NCBI GenBank assembly: GCA_021292105.1 | Contig: CM037873.1 | Coordinates: 15,598,051-15,662,050 of the forward strand | Source: Anadara kagoshimensis | Lineage: Eukaryota > Mollusca > Bivalvia > Arcoida > Arcidae | Length of the DNA: 64,000 bases | Direction: 5' to 3' | In this document: positions 22,596 to 35,200 of the stretch, one piece after another | How the letters are laid out: each line of letters begins with the position of its first letter | How positions within the stretch are numbered: position 1 is the first letter of the stretch | Translations under genes and position numbers: made by a program | The notes under the pieces: model-generated | What the model was told of the DNA's origin: nothing | The model's input: the letters and a program-made list of their open reading frames with translations, nothing else | Databases searched by the model: none

Positions 22596-23034
22596 CTACA
22601 AAGATTTTGGGACATTCTTGTATTCTGGTGCAATTATTCAGAAATAAAAGCCTCAAAATACCATGTATGTGAAAGAACCTTTGACTAATACATAACACAC
22701 CATTTAAGAAATGAAATTTTACTTTTTTTAATCATGAGGTTATGTAGAGCATAAGAATTGCAAAAAATTAAGTGCAAAGCCATTTATACTAAATTTGCAC
22801 ACAACTGGGCCTATCTGTTATGCAAAACTCTGTTGTTTATGTATATTCTACTGTTATAATAATGTGTTTCATATAATGAAAAAGATTGTAAAATATTACT
22901 TCATAATAAAGAACATAAAAACATTTAAATATGCAATTCCTTTATCAAATTTAAAGTAAATCGAGTTCTGTTGTCTTGCCGAGAGCATGTCCTTGATTTC
23001 CACAGGTTTGAGGATCCAATAGTCCTTGGTATTA

Positions 23035-23040
23035 TTTATT
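23035..23040 (-). terminator. Candidate polyadenylation signal after exon C2
   Basis: AATAAA on the minus strand, about 240 bp beyond the C2 stop codon, next to a poly-T run on the plus strand. It is the nearest match and is unproven. Confidence 0.35.
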
Positions 23041-23280
23041 TTTTTTTGTGATGCAAGGTAATCTGAGTAGACCAACTTAGTTGGAAGTACACCTCCTAAT
23101 GAAGAAAATAATTATGTGCAAATGTTATGGACATCATAAGTTATATAGAAGGAATCCATCACAGCATTGCTGATATATCATTAGTCACTTATACACTCAG
23201 ATAATACTTGATATAACACATGCACATACAATAATATATGCATTTCAATATCTGTCAATATCACCGTCTTTCAGCTGACA

Positions 23281-23466
23281 TCACACATGTAAAATCTCAA
23301 CGTCTTTCTCTGTAAGTGATGGAATTAATAAGAAAAATTCTTGGAGATTTTTAAGAGTTCCTCGATTAAATGGATTATAGTAATCCCCTTTACCATCTAA
23401 TAAATAATTATAACGTTTCCAGTTAATCCTTTCGTTAGCCGTTACGTTATAAGCAGCATGTAGAGT
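23281..23466 (-). CDS. S-acyltransferase alternative terminal exon C2
   Basis: 186 nt including TGA, phase 0 acceptor after TATTTTCAG. It encodes [19 protein letters not shown], then [19 protein letters not shown] and a tail ending EILHV. It aligns with C1 over NVT-NER, K-Y, G-NPF-G and FF. The TTxE motif is TANE here. Confidence 0.82.
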   Translation of the reverse strand, partial: TLHAAYNVTANERINWKRYNYLLDGKGDYYNPFNRGTLKNLQEFFLLIPSLTEKDVEILHV

Positions 23467-26240
23467 CTGAAAATACAAAGATAAAATCATAAGTATGGTA
23501 GGGCATGATACAGTGAAACCTGTCTAAAACTAAATACCTTCTGGACTGATGATTCAGTTACAGTGAGACAGGTATTCATTTTACACAGGTTAAGTTGACA
23601 AACAATATTATAATAGTATATTGTAAACGTATTTAATTTCGCATGTATCTTTTTTTCACAGAATAAGATATCGAGACATATCCACGTAGTTGAACTTTTG
23701 CCGTTTTTAAATATGCAATGTAACACATTATGTATAATATAATTTTCATTTGGTATTTATTTTCACGCAAAACAAACAACCCTAAAATAAGTGAAAATAT
23801 GTACATCGCAAAAATAAATACGTTTATAGTATGTATGTCTTAATAAAGTACCGTAATCCTTTCATGTTTTCAAAATGTATAATTTTCAATTTTCCTCTAA
23901 GTTTCCAGACACTTGAAAATGAAATTGTTAAAATTTGTCGGAAAATATAGAAGGATTACGGTAGTTCAGTTCAGACAGTTCTTTCATAATATCTGGCACC
24001 AATCTATCAATAAATTTTCTTCCAACATGAAAGAATTTTTCTATTCAAGTAAAACAGTGATTCAAAAGACATGCTTCCAAACAAATTTACAAGCATTCAC
24101 AATCTGATGGCAGAGTGTTTATAGAGGCAATAGTAAATCGCATAAACAAGTACCACTAGTGTTTACATAATCATACCATCTCACACAGACATAGAGTGTC
24201 AAAACCACTCCGATACTGTAATATATTGGCAGGGTCAAAATTTTGTGAGTTCTGAAATCTGGCATTTGGAATGGGTGTAATTTTCATGTAACCAATATAA
24301 GTGGGTGTATGTTCATGTTCTATATATATAATGATATATTATCTGGTATAGCAGACATTTCCGCGTGGGTAACATTTTGTGGTAATTTCTGTAGCACAAA
24401 ATAAGTGAAAATTTTGACCACATGGACATTTGCCCCTTTACAGTATTAGAATACATTTGCTGTATACTTTGCCATTAAATTGTGATGGACCTACACCTTT
24501 TCAGTTCCAAATGCCCATTTACATTTCATTTTGTACAACACATTCTATAATATTACACTTTTTTGTCATAAGTTGTATGAATGAAACTCAATAAACACAA
24601 ATGAACAGTAAAACCTGCATATAAATGACCTTCCATAGGGACTAACCAATATGGACATTTATAAAACTTTTTCTTGTTGAAAAACAAAGCAAAAAGACAG
24701 ACCCTAAAATAATAATCTTAGTGGTCTGGTGGTCTCTATTTAAAGATGGTCATTATGACAGGTTTTACTCTATTTGATATCAACACCAAGTGAGAAGGGG
24801 GCTTCTAGATATTGGTGAAATTTGTGAAAAAATACTTTAAAAAGGACAATATTTTGACAGATTTCAGAAATTTGGCTGCTAATAATTTTGAAATTCTAGA
24901 CACTAGAATAATTATTTCAAAATTTCAAAAAAGTAAAAACAAATATTTTTTACATCCTGATAAACATTTGAAAAATCATTAATAAATAATAATAATAATA
25001 TTTATGCCACCTTCTTACTGTCAACCAGACATAACAACTGATTGTCAAACAGATTTAACATCAACAGGATTGACATCGTCTAATTTATATTCTGGTAAAT
25101 GTTTTATATGGAAAAAGTCAAATGCATTCAATTTCCATCCGTGATCAAATGGATTGACCAACTTTCCTTCACTGTCATGCATGTGGTCATATTTTTTGTA
25201 TCGTAATCTTTCATTTGTTGTCACATTTGTAAATGCATTATACAGCTGAAAAAAAAGAAATAAGTAAAAATTAAAATGTGTACATATCAAATTCAAAATG
25301 AATGAATTTCATAAATACAAGTTATATGCCAGTTTAGAATCATTTCCCCTAGTCTACCATTTGATAATATAGGATATTGGTGCCTCTATATCATGTGCTT
25401 TGGTTGGGGAATACGAAGATTGAAAGTATACCATATTTTGTGACCTTCTGCATCAAGCACTCAACATTTAGGAAGTAACATGTCCTTTGGACAAGACCTT
25501 AAAACTGTGTCAATACAGACTTAAAATGATTAATGCCAAGTACATGACATTTGGTTTTTCATATAAATTTCTACCAAAGTATAGCTGGTGATACCTCAAT
25601 ATAAGTGAAATATGTAAAATCCCATTCACATTAGAGAAAACAGATTTATGTTCGGATTTCCACTACAGTAGCTCAGGTGGTAGACTGCTTGCTCCATATG
25701 CAGGTTAGGTTTGGAACCCCGGCTGGGTATGACTAAGACCTGAAAAATTGGTATCGATTGTTCTTTCTCCAAGCACTTGGCATTTAGAAAAGAAAATCAT
25801 AGGGTCCTTTAGAAGTTAGCCTAAAAAAACTGATGCCCCTTTACATGGTAACCATTGCATGCTACAGAGCCCTCCCTTCACAATCCCTAGGCACAATGCA
25901 AAGGTAAAAGGTTTTACCACTTCACCTATAGCTGGCAACATCTTGATATAAATGAAATATTCTTAACTGGAACATAAAACCCTATTCAATCAAGTAATTT
26001 TCAAATACAACAGGATGACATTATATCAAACCAAGTAAAATACAAACAATGGGCAATTAATTTAAATTTTATTTTTGTTTTCCTGACAACTCCTAATGTG
26101 TGTGTAACATGGCAAGGGATATTTATGAGCTGAAAAATGTTAGCCATGTCAGGTTCCCTGTACAACAAGACATCTCACATTCTTTACATTTTTGGACATA
26201 CAAAGTACAGCCACTTCCACATTCTTTAGCTAACTAAAGT

Positions 26241-26298
<58 letters not shown>

Positions 26299-29200
26299 CA
26301 AATATCTCTACACTTTAAATAGTTTTCAATAAAATGTTAAGGAAATAAATTTTTTAAGACTTTATAGAGAATAGTAAAATATTTGTGTTTTAAGAAGCAA
26401 GTGTTAACGATGTCAACAAAGTACTTGACTTACCACGCCCACATGTATATACTTGTTTTATAAGCATGTCAAGTGCCTATCTAACATTTAAACATTTTAA
26501 ATGTGCGTATTTATTACTTTTGTATTTCTCTTGTGGAAACTCAGTGATTTTCTCCAGGCACTGGTTTCTTTCATCATACCTAAACTAACCACCTCAATTT
26601 GAGTGAAAAAAAATCTTAAGTAGGGCAAAAAATCTTCATAACTCCATTTCATTTGGTCTTGATCAAAGCTCTAGATCTTAACAGCTTCATCTGCTGTGAC
26701 TTTCAATTTATTACTTCCTGTTTCGAGCTTAAAACAAGAGTATTGCCATTTAAAGGCACACCCACAAACTTTAAACTTTTGTTGTTACAGTGAACTGATA
26801 ACCCTGCTGCATCCCTGTGTAACTAACTGACTAATTGCTTTGAGAAAATCAACAAATGGGAAAACCTTAAAACTATAGAGTGTCTATGAAGCAAATAATA
26901 ATCTTTACCCAGACAGGGGGATCTAAACTGCAAGCTTACAGAGTGGAGAGGGGTAATGGAGTTTTACTTTCTAGTCAAGATTTTTCATAATTCAGGTGCT
27001 CAATTTGGTGATAGTGGAGATTCAAACCTAGGCATACAGAGATGCTGTGATCTGTAAGTGCATGCTTTAAACCACTTGATCACAGACACTCCTACTAGCT
27101 TATGGGTCAAAGTGCTTTTAGAATGACACCACATTAAAAGTGAGGGCGGTCAATATGATCCCCAAGTGTCCTTGGAGTAATTGGCAGCACTATAACATAT
27201 AACATCTAAAATTTGACTATGGAAGGAAATAACTGGAACAAAGTTAAACATGTACATAGCATTATACTTACTGTAAAGCCAAACACCCAGGTAGCAACAG
27301 CTTCAAAGAACAGCATCAGTAATACATATATCCTATATATCATATTCCACTCTTCTCCGCTATACTGCATGTAGTAATACGTGAAATACATAGATATAAC
27401 TCCTAAACACATCACACAGCAGGCAAAACCTATAAATGTCACTCTGTAAACAGCAGCACAAAAAACAGAAGAAAACATCTACATATTAACAGTCTGTAAT
27501 TAAAAAATCTCTAATTAATTTGTTGTTATTGTAAACAAGGTGATATTCCATTGAAGTTGGTTTTGGGTTTAAGTTAGCCATTGTTTGTACCGATAGATCA
27601 AAATTTACAGATACCTGTAGAAAATCATCATATTTTTATCGGTTTATTTTCAGCTCCATATCATCATATAAATAATTATATGTGCATGAGTTTCATTGAC
27701 ATCTCAAAGTTTTCACATTTTCAAAATGATCAGTAGCCAAATTTCCAAAATTTGTGAAAATATAGTCCCTTTTAAAGTAATTTTTTTGCATAAACAGGTC
27801 AATGTTTTAAGGAATTTCTCAAAAACTGGTAGATAACCGGTGGTGATTTTGGTAACCAGGAATGGAAACTTAGCATGTAAACTGAAATCTATATATCACA
27901 AAAATGACAGATATCAATGGAAAATTGTGCTTGTTTGCAACTGACAACACAAAAATATTCAACAATTAAATAAGAGATAAAAACCAATTTTTTCAAAACT
28001 GTGACCTTCATTTGACCTTGACTATTGAGAAACTTCACTGTGGTGGATTGTAGGAAAAGATTAGAAATTTAAATATGCATGTGTTGTACATATGGAAATT
28101 GGTGTATCTTTTTATGACCAAGTTGATTTTATCAAAAATTTTTGGTTTTTGATTTTTTTTACAAACAAAAAAGGCGGCTGCAGTTTTTACTATGTTTGAT
28201 TTTTATCCCTTCTAGTATTCATATAAAACAATGACAGCCTTACCATGAGACAGGTGACAGCTGTGACAGCCACACTGGCCACACCCGCTTCTACAGCCCC
28301 AATAACAACGGCCCAGTCAAATCCAAACTCACTCAGTAACCAGTAACAAAAGAAGTCCGTCAACAATACCAGAATAAACATACAGAACACAAACGAGAAA
28401 AACCATGGCCTACAACAGAAGAACAAAAAATATCTCATGTCAGTAGGCAATACAGATATCGGCAATATTGAAAATTTGAGCAGTAACACCCGATATGGCC
28501 ATCGCCAATTTTTTAGCGATGATGATTATGATGCTGATATAAAATAACAATGCTAACAGGTATTCGTCATCAACAGCATGACATAGACGTTCAGACAAAG
28601 CAAAAAAGTTAAAGCACATGCAGGACAGCAAACAAGACAAAAATTACTTGATGATTTGCGAAAAGTTTCACTAGTACCATTACACCAGAGGTAACTATAA
28701 GCTAAGATAGTAGGTATAACTACATGTACATGTATATTGAGCTTGAGGGTCAGATAGGAGAAAAAAATTTAATCACAGCAAGTAATACATCAAACTTTTT
28801 TTTAAATCTTCACCGTCTACTGTGAAGTGAAGATTAAGTGTTTTATAACATATGACCAAATCTATTTTTTTCACTGAAACTTGGGCATAGTTAAGATTAG
28901 TTAAGAAAGTGGGCTAGTGAGTAAAACAGCTTTAGTTTAGTTGTTACTGTGGCTAAATGCAGTTTGATAAGGGAGCAGTGTGCAAAAATGTTATTGTTAC
29001 CTGGCAACTAGTCTATAATTGTGAGAGAAAAACTACTACAAGAATGTGAGGTATTGTAATTAAGAATTGAATTCTAGTGGTTAAAACAAATATGACACCC
29101 ACAATTACATGAACATCAATGATACCAGAAGTGAATGGGGTACAAAATTAAAAACAAATGACACCACAACAGTCCCTTTTAGAAAGAAGTTTTAGAAAGG

Positions 29201-32200
29201 TAATTATTAAGAAAGAAAACTGAAAAAGTATGTGTTACAAAAAATGGTGATGTTAGAATCATAGATATGAAATAAATAAACATAAGTTATAAGTGATATA
29301 AATTTGTGTACAGACAAACAACACTGACCTGTCAACTTGACCTTTCATTAGGAATATTCATATAGGAGAATCCATCTAATACATGGGTAGCGTTAGGATT
29401 CACAGTTAATACATACACAGGAAACAAACTTATACCTTTTAACTTTAGGTTAATATTTTCCTGCCTTGACTACCTGATCATTAATTCCAAACAATGATGG
29501 ATGAAATAAACATCTGTGTTCTCTATACATAAATGTATGATACTTGTCCATAATAAAATTTTAAATTGAGGTCAAGTAGACAGGTCAATGTTGTTTGACT
29601 ATACTGGTATATCTCGGTAGACATGCATGTTAAATAAAATGTAACAACAGGCTATACAGCAAAGCATAACCATGACATATGCAAAGGTGTTTAAAGCATT
29701 CTAAATTCACATGAAATTCAAAAGATATATCTAGGTTTTCACAAATTTCACATTATTAGCATCCAAATTTCCAAAATTTGTGAAAATATAGTCCTTTTAA
29801 AAGTATTTTTTCCTATAATGCAGACAAATTAATTTTTGCAAGAATGTCTTGGGAAAAAAGAAGGCAGTAATTAGTAAATAATATTACTTTAGTTTTCATT
29901 TACTGGAGTTGATAACATAATAATATATTGCAAAGAGCTTAAGTTTAAATGTGACACATTTGAGACACCCCTTCTATATTACTGTTATGTAGACTTTAAA
30001 CATTGACTTCCAGCTTCTGTTTCATTGATATAACATATAGACATGGTTATACTATTTTTTACAGATTCTAAAACTAAAAACTAAGTTATTCTAATATATA
30101 AAGGTGCAATAAAAGAAATAGGGAATGATTCACACAACCCATCAAAATATACATGTAGTAGCTTCCCTCATGCTTATCAAACATTCATATAACAGGTTTC
30201 TAGAATTAACTATAATTAGCCAAATTTCTGAAATTTGTGAAATTTAGTCCTTTTTAAAGTGCAAATGTACTGGCATTTCTTCACAAATATGCTAAAATAA
30301 GTTACTCCTCAAAATAATTTCTCAATAATTTGAAGCCATTTACCATTTTGACTACCAGGAACAAGAAACATAGTATATATGTCAAAAGTTTTAGAATTTA
30401 TTTTAATCAATAATGTAAATATTCAGTTGATGGAAGAAAGTCCCTATTCCAAGGCAACAAATATCAAAGAATGTACATGTCTGTCCATAGAAAGTCACAC
30501 GTGGCTAAGAAAGAAAATATGAATTTCAGCATTTAAAACCAACAGACAAATCCAACAGTAAAAGGTAGATTATAGAGGGAAAATAACCAACTACTCCCAA
30601 TGCTAAGAATTCTAAAGAGGTCCTCTTAAGTTGGAACAAAAATATAATAATGAATAAAGTGGCAAAAAAATATAATTTTGCATATGACACACTAGAAGGG
30701 TAAACTTTTAAAACATATTTTATTTTGGGTTCAATTTGATGACAAGAATTAAATTTTATAATCCAAATATAGTTCAAACTGTGGACAAAACCTATTTTAT
30801 TGTAACTTACATTATTGTTTTAACTTAAAAACATAGCACTGTCGTGCTGCTGTACAGCGTAGTTGGGAAAATTGTGTTGTGGCAAGACAGAATATAACCG
30901 AAAATTCGGGGGGAGGGGGGGGGGGTGTCGTTAATCTATGCATATAGTCCGACGGATGGGGTTTTTTTGGAAAAAGAAACAAATTTTTATGTACCAAACC
31001 ATGTATTGCTGAATTAAATGGTAGAAAAAACTAATTTCATAAATATTTGAAAAAGACAATCGGTAATTAAAATTTAAAAAAGTTGTACCCGATCGTTTTT
31101 GTCATTTCGGATAGAGAGAAAGTAGAGTTTTGCAGATCCTACCGTCGCTATGAGGGGGTACATTCTAGCGGTTGTATGCATAACTGAATCATTTAGTTGT
31201 TTTACCAGTTCCGAATTTTTACTATCGAATAATCTAAAATTTCAATCCCGTTCAATTAAAGGAATCGCAAAAAAACTTTCTCAATTTGCTGTTTCTTCAA
31301 CCGCTTCCTAAATGTACGAGATTGTTGGTGACCTAGTTTAACGATGTAAACAAATCGTGATCACGGAAATGCTTTTTTCAAGAAAACATACTACCACGTG
31401 TTTTTGAGGACAGGGTGTCGATATTTTGGAATCAGTAAACATTTGTATTATTACACCACATAAATTTTATTTCCTCTGCTTGTGGATGACGTCTGCAGCA
31501 GCGCTTATATAAAAACCCTGTTCGGAACTGGTAAAACGACTGTATATAAAATTTGCATACAACACTGTACGAATTATCTCCCTTTCACGAAAGTAAAATC
31601 TAATCGATAAACATTTTAAAATAAGACACAATTGCCTCAACATTAAAATACGTTATCATAACCTTCAAAATAAATTTAAATTTCCGTAGATTTCACGAAG
31701 AATTAATTAAACAACCTGCCGTTGCTGTTCATTTCTTAAAAAGTTATGATTTTACATCGTAGGACGCAAACTTCTCGAACTACTTTTTATTGTAAACATG
31801 AGATCAGTTCGCCAAATTGCAGAAATTATTAGATGCATCCCGTCGCAATATTTTACTAGATTCTGAAATGTATTCCGAAAATTTATTCCAAATGTGCATA
31901 TGTAACCAAATGCATTACCCGTCTCAGAATACATATCTCACGATAAAACAGATATACTTCTTTCACGCTCATTTATCAGGCGCACTATTTCCAGGTGTAC
32001 TCATATCTTATAATTTCATAGCAAAGAAGCTCGAAATCTTGGAAGAAAGCGATGACAAAGTACAGGTTCACTTTGTTCACGCTGTACAAAAATTTTGTAA
32101 CTTTTCCTCAACCAAGAAAAATGCTAAAAAGTATAGTATGATAACTAAAATTTCATGAAGCAATTTACTATTCAGTTTTTGAAAAATATGTCATTGTTCT

Positions 32201-35200
32201 AGAATTTAACAAGACAACATCACCAGGATAAGAGAGAGATTTTAACTGAATTATTACCAGTAAAATTATCTATGGATTGACCAAGCCAAAATGATAATTA
32301 CAGATAATTCTACATATGGTCTAACCCAGGCAAATTTATAATTTCTGGTAATGCTACATATGGATTCACCAAGTCAAAATATTACAACTATTTCAAAAGC
32401 GGGTATACATATAACATTGTACAGTGAGATCTGATTAGAAATTGATGAGTAATACATACATATAGATATAATTATAAAATAAAATAGCATAAATAAAAAC
32501 CCAGTCCAATCAAAATAGATCTGAGGCAACATGCAATAAAAACATGCATTATTATTCATACTGGCTACATTTTTCAAAACTTTATGGGAATAATACAGAT
32601 GGTCTTGTGACAAATATCACATATGAGAATATTCAATTCAAGCTATAAATAATGCACAAGTAAAATTCTTTCATGCCATTTCTACCACCACTTCATAATA
32701 ATTCTACAAAGGTATATAACCCCTATTTTACCAGATAAAATGGCAAGCAATAATCAAACGCAATGAGCAATGAGCCTTTTTTAATTTTGCTCAGCATGCT
32801 TAGTGACTGATTTATTTTCTTTTAATTTGGGGGGGGGGGGTCACCTTTGTACCATGTGTTGCCTTCTAATGTTTATGCAGAACAATTATTGTCATTGCAT
32901 ATGGAATCATATTAGTTCATGTTTTCCAGTAATAATGACTGACATTATTCCAGCAATTGACTATGTAAACCTTTTCCAAAAACGCCCCGCACAAATGTTA
33001 AGGTGTATTGGTCATGTGGTACAGTGGTGAACCCTATTCTTCCATCTTATTATTAATAAAACATTGACATTAAGTTGTATTATACCAATTTTTATAACAG
33101 TGAGAAATTTTAAAGTGATATTTATATCAGAAAACTTACCTATTTCTATATCCTACACAATTATATATATATGGACAGTGATGATCAAACATTTTAACAC
33201 ATCTATTACACACACGACAATGTTTTGATCGTAACGGTTTTACTGTTCTACACGTGTGACATAGTCTACTTAATGGATTATCTCCCTGTTTCCACTCATC
33301 AAAATGAGCAACCTGAAAATACATAATACAGTTATTAGTCAAATTCATTTTATCTGCATGTACATGTTGAAACACATGGTTTAGCAGTTAAGGTTACAGG
33401 TCAAGGGGTTAAGGTCACAGGTCAAGGAAAGGTCAAAGGAAAAGTAGACGCATGTAGCAGGTTTCATACTTATTATTTGGAGAATAGGATCTGTGAGTCT
33501 TATCATGTGACCAGCATGAATCTGTTATTTCCAAGTACAAAAAAGTAGAACCACTTAAAATTACTTGATAAAACAATTGGTCATTTGGTTTTACAGCCGA
33601 TATCATCTGTTCTCTTTAATCAAATTACAACAAATTATTCATAACCAGGTACTTATAACATCAAAAAAGTTAAAACAAGACCTATAGACCATTTTACTTT
33701 TTTGAAACATATATCAAGACAACAAAATCAATATTTTTTTTTTAATTTTGAACCCAGATGGAGTGAACTGGAGTAATGATATTTTATGCAGAAGTCAAAA
33801 TTCTTTCACTTATATCAAGGCAGCCAGCTCAGAGATGGCACAGGGAACAGCAATGCAAAGAGAAAATCACCAATATTTCACAAGCAAACTGACAAACTTT
33901 CTTAAACTATGAGGTGTCCTGAGCTGGATTCAAAACTAGGAGGTGAAAGTCACTATTATCTGTAAGTGAACACTTCACCTCGACCACCAAGGTCCCTTAA
34001 ACCCAGATTCTAACATTATAAATCTGTAGTTGAATCATTTCTTACCTGTTTAATGGCTTGATCATATTCTGGTATATTTCTAGGTAGAAAGCCCGGATCA
34101 GTAGTACTAGCATGATATAAACAAAACCACATAAACACATTCATGATGAAAAATATAATATGAGCAACTTGTAGATCATACCATGTATAAGGCAAACACT
34201 GAAATATAAAGATAAAAATTATGATATAAATTATACATACATTATTACAAGACGTTATTTAAGAAAAAACATTTAAATGCTCAATGCATAATCACCTATT
34301 TTTGAGTAATTCTTTCAAAAAGCAACCTATTTTAGCAAATTTGTGAAAAATACCTAAAAATGGACATTTTCACAATTTTTTTAAATTTGGCTGATAATGA
34401 ATTCTTAAATTTGTAGACCAGTGTCTCTTGATCTATTTATTTCTTGCAAATCACAAATGGGTACAGAAACCTGCTGAAGTTTCAATTTAACAAGACTTTT
34501 CTTAAACAAGAGGCCCAAGGGCCTTAACGCTCACCTGTGATCTTTGAACCAATGAGCTTCATTCAAATATCAAAATGATAATTTGGCCAATATTCTAATA
34601 TACATCCCTATACAAAAAGTTTATAGTTTTTGAGATAAATAATCATTTCAGACCTTGTTCACATCTGTGACCTTGACCTTTGAACCCATAACCTTCATTC
34701 ATATATCAAAATGGTTGTTAGGCTAATACCTACAATATTCTAATATACATGCATATACAAAAAGTTAACAGTTTTCAAGATAATTAACCATTCAGGTATT
34801 CATTCACATCTGTGACCTTGACCTTTGAACTCATGACCTTTATTCATATATCAAAATGACCATTGGGCCATTACCTACAATATTCTAATATACATGCCTA
34901 TACAAAAAGTTCATAGTTTTGCAGATAATTAACTATTTTGGTAAACTTGTACATCTGTGACCTTGACCTTTGAACCCATGAACTTAATCGATATATCAAA
35001 ATGATCGTCATGTCAATACCTACAATTAACCAAAAATCCTACATCATTATCACCAGAAATGTTTAAAAAATAGCATTTTTTATCAAAGGTAAAAAACTGG
35101 GACATGACCTTGACCTTTGACCTTGACATCAATCGGAAGAAAATCGCAAGACAAGATCAACAGTGAAAACTCCATACAATTATCTTCAGCCATTATGAAG

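Larger units (their letters stand above)
13002..23280. other. Intergenic region between convergent PHKA and S-acyltransferase genes
   Basis: AT-rich; probably holds the 3'UTRs of both genes at its ends. Contains a palindromic TIR element, a SINE head fragment, small tandem duplications and several microsatellites. All open frames are short, and none resembles a known protein. Confidence 0.6.

Noticed and set aside
28440-28640. 66-codon hydrophobic minus-strand frame just upstream of exon A
   Set aside because: No acceptor/donor pair fits the phase 2 to phase 0 pattern of exons A and B.
32374-32613. Hydrophobic minus-strand frame ([19 protein letters not shown]) as a third alternative TM exon
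   Set aside because: The nearby acceptor (CCTCAG) gives phase 0, and the required phase hits a stop; no good donor.
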